Assembly: GCA_027013815.1 (NCBI GenBank)
Contig: JALWFY010000184.1
Location: 1-64,000, forward strand
Length of the DNA stretch: 64,000 bases
Direction of reading: 5' to 3'
From: Desulfohalobiaceae bacterium
GTDB lineage: Bacteria > Desulfobacterota > Desulfovibrionia > Desulfovibrionales > Desulfothermaceae
The notes under the pieces are model-generated. The model was given only the letters and a program-made list of their open reading frames with translations. It was not told the DNA's origin and did not search any database. The translations under genes were made by a program, and so were the position numbers. Below, piece by piece: positions 58,464-64,000 of the stretch (its first letter is position 1; every line of letters begins with the position of its first letter).

Positions 58464-59510
58464 GGCCCATGTCCCAAATATAAAATTACCACCCCATGCC
58501 CCAACAATAGGGGAGACAACACCATGTTTACCCAGGATAGAGCCTAAGACAAATAGGCCATAAAAAACAAGGCTCACACAAAGACCAATTGCCAAGTTTA
58601 TTGGTAGATTATCCCTAATCCTAGAGAGGATAACGGCAAACAGGCTCAGAAACACTATAGAAAAGCTATAGGCTATCTTGCCATACCATATGGTCAAGAT
58701 TTCCTCTACATTTGTACCAGTATTTTGTAATTCCTTAATTATACCTTTGAGTTTCCACAAAGACACATCTTCTAGTTTTTTTGAAGGGGTTAGATCAAAT
58801 ATAGTATCCATGTCCCTTGAATCTATCTTAAACTCTTTCTTTTGAGTAGAATTGAATTGTCCTGGCACATATATCACACAATTAAAAACATCCATATGTT
58901 TTTTTGCAACCTTTGCCTCCTGTCCATATATAATGAGTTTTATTTTGGAAAACCCCTTGTCCATTTTATACACAACTATTTTTTTCCCTATGTGAGTCTT
59001 TGTATTTACAAACCCCATATGACCTATATACATCCCCTTTCTAAACCAAAAATCTTTCATTATAGTCCGTTGTTTTGTGTGTTTCTTACCAAGACTATCC
59101 CATATAGCCCCTGTCTTTATCTTGGCCATTGTTCCCAGGTACTGGGAAAAAACCAATTGAACAAGGGAAAAAAATATTGAATACACTAAGATAAAGACCA
59201 CGATATGCCCGAAAAATATTCCACCACCCTCCAAGGCCTCCCATTCCCTGTTTTTCTTCATAACAGTTAGTTGCACGATTAGTGTTAGAAAAAATACCAT
59301 TGGAAAAATTTGAGATATGATTACAGGTATCTTCCACAAAAAATAAGATATAATAGTATGAAAAGGGGTGGCTTTATTCAAAAAATTGTCCAATCTGTCA
59401 AAAAGATCCACTAAAAGATAGATAAATACACATGAAACAAGACATAGCATTAGATAGTAGAGATTATTTTTTGTAAGATAAGAATATAGGATCCTGGGTT
59501 TTAATCTCAT
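58434..59510 (-). CDS. lptG: LPS export permease LptG
   Basis: 358 aa; YjgP/YjgQ family; paired with lptF. Confidence 0.88.
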   Translation of the reverse strand: MRLKPRILYSYLTKNNLYYLMLCLVSCVFIYLLVDLFDRLDNFLNKATPFHTIISYFLWKIPVIISQIFPMVFFLTLIVQLTVMKKNREWEALEGGGIFFGHIVVFILVYSIFFSLVQLVFSQYLGTMAKIKTGAIWDSLGKKHTKQRTIMKDFWFRKGMYIGHMGFVNTKTHIGKKIVVYKMDKGFSKIKLIIYGQEAKVAKKHMDVFNCVIYVPGQFNSTQKKEFKIDSRDMDTIFDLTPSKKLEDVSLWKLKGIIKELQNTGTNVEEILTIWYGKIAYSFSIVFLSLFAVILSRIRDNLPINLAIGLCVSLVFYGLFVLGSILGKHGVVSPIVGAWGGNFIFGTWALYYMFVSRG

Positions 59511-59515
59511 TTTTC

Positions 59516-60643
59516 TCAGTCCCTAGTAGAGAGTCTTAATTTTTCTTTTTGAGCAAGAAAAAATACAACCAGAGTCAGGAAAAAAAACATAACATTAGGT
59601 GCCCAGATACCTATAACAGGGCTAATGGCGCCTCCTTCCACTAAACTCTTTCCCAGGGCAAAAAATACATAATAGCCTAAAAACATAAGCAAAATTACAA
59701 TAGAACCATAGAATTTTTTCATGCCCTCTAATATCCATCCCATTGGTATTGCTAAAAGACCAAGGACCACACAGGATATTGGTATAGCTATCCTCTTATG
59801 CATCTCTTCAACAAGGGATGTGTAATATTTATCATGAGTTGAGCTATGATGTATCAAATATTCAATATTTTTAAAGGACTTAAATTTAGGATCCTTAGTA
59901 TCTATATGGATTGCCTTAAACACCTCTCCAAGGTCAAGTCTCAAATCATACCTATTAAAGGAGACTATAGTTAGATTATTGTTCCTATCCCTTTCATATA
60001 TCTTTCCATTAATGATAGAAAAATAGAGTTCTTTTTTCTCTGGGTACCATTTAAAATATCCCTTAGGTCCAACTATGATTATACTACCTTGTTTCACATT
60101 TTTTTGTTCAATAAATATATTACTTACCTCATCCTTTTCCTCATCTACCCTCTGAATATAGATAGTAAATCCTCTAATCTCTGTATTAAAAATACCAGGT
60201 CTCAAGGAGAGTCGAGCTTTTTTTTTGGCAAGCTCTATTAAATGAGAATTAAAATTCTCCATGCCCCAGGAGATGCCATAAAATGAAACTAAAAAATTGA
60301 TCACGCATATTAGTATGAGAAAAAAAATTGGACAAGGAAGCACGTCTTTTAAGGAGATTCCACCACTTCTTAATGCAATTAGCTCATGATCAGTGCTCAT
60401 CCTCTGAAACGTAAGAAATAATGCCAACATCCCACATACTGGGATAAGCACAAACAAGAAAAAGGGAGACAAATATACAATAAGTCTAATTATATCTAAT
60501 AGGGAAAGGTCTAGGGATACAAGGACCTTTCCCATCTGGATTAGCCTCCCAATCAGGATAATAGATATAAATACCCCCATGCACAACAGGAAGATATAAA
60601 ATATCTCCCTGAACATTCTACGGTATAAGAGTCTTATATGCAT
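59516..60643 (-). CDS. lptF: LPS export permease LptF
   Basis: 375 aa; YjgP/YjgQ family, MSTDHELIALRSGGISLKDVL. Confidence 0.9.
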   Translation of the reverse strand: MHIRLLYRRMFREIFYIFLLCMGVFISIILIGRLIQMGKVLVSLDLSLLDIIRLIVYLSPFFLFVLIPVCGMLALFLTFQRMSTDHELIALRSGGISLKDVLPCPIFFLILICVINFLVSFYGISWGMENFNSHLIELAKKKARLSLRPGIFNTEIRGFTIYIQRVDEEKDEVSNIFIEQKNVKQGSIIIVGPKGYFKWYPEKKELYFSIINGKIYERDRNNNLTIVSFNRYDLRLDLGEVFKAIHIDTKDPKFKSFKNIEYLIHHSSTHDKYYTSLVEEMHKRIAIPISCVVLGLLAIPMGWILEGMKKFYGSIVILLMFLGYYVFFALGKSLVEGGAISPVIGIWAPNVMFFFLTLVVFFLAQKEKLRLSTRD

Positions 60644-60649
60644 TGAGTA

Positions 60650-60829
60650 CTAGTCTTCCTTTTGCTCCTTAGCAAAGAGTCTTCTTAAATATTCCTCTTC
60701 CTTTGGGTTTAAATTAAATTTAAAACTAGCTTCCTTGAGTAGTTCACTGTCAGATCTTTTCCCTCTATTAATTGACATCCACTCTAAGGCATCCCTCATT
60801 TTTTTCTCATTTGGCATTATAGTACTCAT
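60650..60829 (-). CDS. Small conserved-looking protein (59 aa), upstream of lptF, absent from the ORF track
   Basis: Reverse-strand translation: MSTIMPNEKKMRDALEWMSINRGKRSDSELLKEASFKFNLNPKEEEYLRRLFAKEQKED*, preceded by caggagga RBS, 6 nt before lptF start. Confidence 0.7.
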   Translation of the reverse strand: MSTIMPNEKKMRDALEWMSINRGKRSDSELLKEASFKFNLNPKEEEYLRRLFAKEQKED

Positions 60830-60992
60830 AGATTCCTCCTGTTTTTATAAATCCACATACCCTATGGAGAGGTCATAACCTATAGCTTAAAAACTATCAA
60901 CACTGGATATATACCCACAGGCCTCCGTCAAAGTCGACATTTTCAAAAACTTTAAGGCACCTACTCCCAAGCGGATGAAATAACATATTATA

Positions 60993-61063
60993 GGCTAAAG
61001 GCAAAAGGCGAAGGGTCAAAATCTTTCCTTTAGCCATTAGCCTTTCGCCTTTTGCCTTTAGCC
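60993..61063. repeat. Heptad-repeat foldback with perfect 20-bp stem
   Basis: GGCTAAAGGCAAAAGGCGAA (60993-61012) and its exact inverse TTCGCCTTTTGCCTTTAGCC (61044-61063), 31-nt loop; 7-bp periodicity on both arms. Confidence 0.9.
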
Positions 61064-61219
61064 TTTTCTCTATAAATACAAATCTTTTTATTCATGCACC
61101 TTAGTCCTTGACCTCTAAATACTTTAAGGTTAATTATATTTTTCTTAAAAATTTTTCAAAAAAACATGTATGCCTAGTTCTTGAATAAGAAAAATTATAT
61201 TTAACAGGAGGTAAATGTT

Positions 61220-61354
61220 ATGAAAAGGACGTATCAACCAAGCAGATTGAAGATGAAAAGGACCCATGGTTTCCTGGTAAGGTCAAGGACCAAGGGTGGA
61301 AGAAGGGTGTTAAAACGGCGCAGGGCAAAGGGGAGACGAAGACTCACTGTTTAG
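61220..61354 (+). CDS. rpmH: 50S ribosomal protein L34
   Basis: Translation [44 protein letters not shown] (44 aa; below ORF track cutoff), RBS aggaggt. Confidence 0.99.
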   Translation: MKRTYQPSRLKMKRTHGFLVRSRTKGGRRVLKRRRAKGRRRLTV

Positions 61355-61362
61355 TAGGACAT

Positions 61363-61731
61363 ATGTCCAAAATAGGAAAGAAATGGAGGATTACAAAGGC
61401 CTATGAATTTAAGAGGTGTTATAAAAAGGGGTCTAAATATTTAACCAAACATTTTCTTATTTATGTAATAAAAAGACCCCCTGATCACCTAGGGCCACGA
61501 GTGGGTATTACAGTAACTAAAAAAATAGGAAAGGCCGTAATTAGAAATCGAATAAAACGTTTAATTAAAGAGGCCTTTAGGCTTAACTTTATAGGTGCTG
61601 AATTGGATCTAGACTTAGTAGTGGTAGCCAAAAAAGGAATTTGGGTAAATGACCTATCTCTTACTACAGTAGAGAGGGAGCTCAAAACTGTATGGGAGCA
61701 GATAAATAGTGCCCAAACCCCAATTTGTTAA
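61363..61731 (+). CDS. rnpA: Ribonuclease P protein component
   Basis: 122 aa; [26 protein letters not shown]; after rpmH. Confidence 0.96.
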   Translation: MSKIGKKWRITKAYEFKRCYKKGSKYLTKHFLIYVIKRPPDHLGPRVGITVTKKIGKAVIRNRIKRLIKEAFRLNFIGAELDLDLVVVAKKGIWVNDLSLTTVERELKTVWEQINSAQTPIC

Positions 61732-61741
61732 GAAAAAAATA

Positions 61742-62005
61742 ATGAAATATTTTGCAAGGGCCATATTAATCTCAATTATAAAAATCTATCAAAAAACGAT
61801 CTCCCCTTTATTTCCAGGAAGTTGCAGATTTTATCCATCTTGCTCTGAATATGCAATCATTGCAATAACAAGATTTGGAACTATTAGGGGAGGAATCCTA
61901 ACCATAAGAAGATTACTTAGATGCCAGCCCTTTGGGGGTTGGGGTTATGATCCTGTACCTGTCAATTTTTCCTTAAATCCTTTTAAAAAATCTAGGAGAA
62001 CCTAA
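61742..62005 (+). CDS. yidD: Membrane protein insertion efficiency factor YidD
   Basis: [40 protein letters not shown]; start at MKYFARAIL. Confidence 0.95.
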   Translation: MKYFARAILISIIKIYQKTISPLFPGSCRFYPSCSEYAIIAITRFGTIRGGILTIRRLLRCQPFGGWGYDPVPVNFSLNPFKKSRRT

Positions 62006-62006
62006 G

Positions 62007-63620
62007 GTGGATATGAATGAAAATATGAGACTCATGTTGGCACTGGGAATCACAATAGTGGTGTTGGTGGTCTGGAATATGATATTTCCACCACCAAAGA
62101 CAAGTGTGAACGCAAAAAACCAGACCAGTCAAAAAAAAGAATCAATAAAAAAGGTTAAAAATCAATCCCATCCAGAGACTCTTGAAGACCTAGAAAAAGG
62201 GAATTTTCTTATATCAAAAGGACAACTTATTACCATAAATACACCGCTATATCATGCTGTTTTGAATTCTCAAGGAGGCATATTAGAACAATATGAATTA
62301 AAAAAATATAAACAGACAATAGATCCTAATTCCAAGAATGTGGAACTAATAAGTCCTGACATTATGTCCAAGGGACCAATGGGGATCTTGTGGAATTATA
62401 ATCCCACGTGGAAGTTGATAAAATGGGAATATTCTGGAACATCCAAGGACTTATATAAAAATCAGTCCCAGACCCTGACATTTAAGGCCAAGTTCGACAG
62501 TGTACTCATTGTAAAAAAACTTACCTTTTTCGCAAACAGTTATAAGATTGAGGAAAAACTTCAAATTCAAAATATTTCTAATCATCCAATGAACGGAATA
62601 CTGGGAATCTCCCTTGCAGCTAAGTTGGATTCAAAACACAAAAATAGGTTCAACAAGATGCAGTTGGTCTATTACTCAAAGGACAAAGGACTAAAAAAGA
62701 TAAGTAGCCAAAAAAAACTAAAACCAGGTATTGAATTCAATGAACCTATTCTCTGGTCAGGGATTGAAGACAATTATTTTCTTATCTCTTTTATCCCGGA
62801 AAAAGGCTCTTTTTCCCTAAAAGGGAAACTAGAAGACAATGTGTATAGAATAGCAGATGAATCAAAGATAAATCTCTCTCCTGGACAAAAGGTGAGTTTC
62901 AATAACCTCTATTTCCTAGGACCAAAAAAGTCAGAATACCTTGCAAAACTCCCACACAACCTAAAGGCTGCAATAAATTATGGATGGTTGGATTTCCTTT
63001 CTAAACCCTTGGTGGTTGCCCTTAATTTCTTTTATAAATACACAGGGAATTATGGAATCGCCATTATTATCCTAACCATTGTCATAAAAATACTGTTCTG
63101 GCCACTTTCACACAAAAGTTACAAATCCATGGAACAAATGAAAAAAATACAGCCACTTATGCAGCAATTAAAAGAAAAATATAAAGACGATAAACAAAAA
63201 TTAAATGAAGAGATGATGCGGCTGTATAAGACTTACAAGGTGAATCCTGCTGGTGGATGTGTTCCTATGTTGCTTCAGATACCTGTGTTTATTGCATTAT
63301 ATGAAGCGCTACTCAGTGCAATTGAATTAAGACATGCACCGTTTATATACCACCTACCATTTACTAATATTGTCTGGCTAGCGGACCTATCGGCAAAAGA
63401 CCCCCTGTATATCACCCCTATATTGATGGGAGTGACTATGTTCATCCAACAAAAGATGAGTCCAACTTCAGGGGACCCCACTCAGGCCAAGATAATGCTT
63501 TTGATGCCAATATTCTTGACATTTTTATTCTTAAACTTTCCAGCAGGACTGGTGGTATACTTTATAACAAACAACATACTTTCAATTATTCAACAATGGT
63601 GGTTGCTTAAGAACAAATAA
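62007..63620 (+). CDS. yidC: Membrane protein insertase YidC/OxaA
   Basis: 537 aa; periplasmic domain + YGIAIIILTIVIKILFWPLSHKSYKSMEQMKKIQP. Confidence 0.97.
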   Translation: MDMNENMRLMLALGITIVVLVVWNMIFPPPKTSVNAKNQTSQKKESIKKVKNQSHPETLEDLEKGNFLISKGQLITINTPLYHAVLNSQGGILEQYELKKYKQTIDPNSKNVELISPDIMSKGPMGILWNYNPTWKLIKWEYSGTSKDLYKNQSQTLTFKAKFDSVLIVKKLTFFANSYKIEEKLQIQNISNHPMNGILGISLAAKLDSKHKNRFNKMQLVYYSKDKGLKKISSQKKLKPGIEFNEPILWSGIEDNYFLISFIPEKGSFSLKGKLEDNVYRIADESKINLSPGQKVSFNNLYFLGPKKSEYLAKLPHNLKAAINYGWLDFLSKPLVVALNFFYKYTGNYGIAIIILTIVIKILFWPLSHKSYKSMEQMKKIQPLMQQLKEKYKDDKQKLNEEMMRLYKTYKVNPAGGCVPMLLQIPVFIALYEALLSAIELRHAPFIYHLPFTNIVWLADLSAKDPLYITPILMGVTMFIQQKMSPTSGDPTQAKIMLLMPIFLTFLFLNFPAGLVVYFITNNILSIIQQWWLLKNK

Positions 63621-63649
63621 TTATTCAAAATCATTTGCTAGGAGAGGAT

Positions 63650-64000
63650 ATGGAAAAGCAAAAAATATTTGAAGGAAAAAATATAGATTCAGCCATTGAA
63701 AAGGCATGTGAATATTTCAATAAAAATAAAAATGACTTAGATATAAAGGTTATTGAGGAAGGCTCCAGTGGAATATTTGGTATTGGCGGGAGAAAGGCCA
63801 AGATAGAAGCAAGACCAAAGTATGATCCAGAAAAATTAGAAAGTTTAGTCAAGGAAATGGTTGAATATATACTCTCATTTATGACACCATCTTCTGATAT
63901 AGACGTAAAAGTCAAGGATCAAAATATCAATATCTCTATCTCAGATTCTCCAAACTCAGGACTTATTATTGGAAAAGAAGGGCAGACCATATCTGCCCTA
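63650..64000 (+). CDS. Jag/KhpB-like RNA-binding protein, N-terminal part (truncated by window edge)
   Basis: Own translation MEKQKIFEGKNIDSAIEKACEYFNKNKNDLDIKVIEEGSSGIFGIGGRKAKIEARPK...SGLIIGKEGQTISAL: Jag-N plus start of KH; follows yidC. Confidence 0.92.
   Translation, partial: MEKQKIFEGKNIDSAIEKACEYFNKNKNDLDIKVIEEGSSGIFGIGGRKAKIEARPKYDPEKLESLVKEMVEYILSFMTPSSDIDVKVKDQNINISISDSPNSGLIIGKEGQTISAL

Noticed and set aside
60840-61219. Possible oriC upstream of rpmH
   Set aside because: Position next to rpmH-rnpA-yidC is suggestive, but no dnaA gene is present and I saw no good cluster of TTATCCACA boxes (only weak matches such as AAATCCACA and ATACCCACA).

Overview
64 kb AT-rich bacterial chromosome window, almost fully coding. 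The gene content and the pdxJ-acpS-nnr-tsaE-lysC-cimA order suggest a Desulfovibrionales-like Desulfobacterota; this placement is inferred from remembered synteny and was not searched. From left to right: (1) hydantoinase/oxoprolinase subunits (hyuB partial, hyuA) and a sigma-54 activator (- strand). (2) A PilY1 / minor pseudopilin operon with a PEP/pyruvate-binding ATP-grasp protein (+). (3) Two sensory proteins (-). (4) A long apparent + strand operon from an XRE-cupin regulator through AMP-ligase, pdxJ, acpS, nnr, tsaE, lysC and cimA. It continues with essentially no gaps into a four-gene module: MBL-fold hydrolase, SidJ-like/kinase-like unknown protein, Mre11/SbcD-like nuclease, Rad50/YhaN-like ATPase. 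(5) A non-flagellar-looking chemosensory cluster (cheA-cheY-cheW-parA-pilZ-cheR-HEAT-cheB-HD-GYP, -) with no MCP in the window. (6) An MSHA-type pilus/T2SS-like cluster with an embedded two-component system (-). (7) An MscS channel, an alpha/beta hydrolase, lptG/lptF, and rpmH-rnpA-yidD-yidC-jag. Intergenic regions carry a dispersed 7-bp-periodic GGCNAAA repeat family. Part of this is a larger composite repeat (R1/R2/R3): R1 and R2 bracket cheW as direct copies, and R1/R3 flank most of the che cluster as inverted copies. The strongest candidate for an undescribed system is the MBL / kinase-like / Mre11-Rad50-like module at 24.6-30.6 kb. No tRNA, rRNA, CRISPR array, transposase or prophage was recognised.
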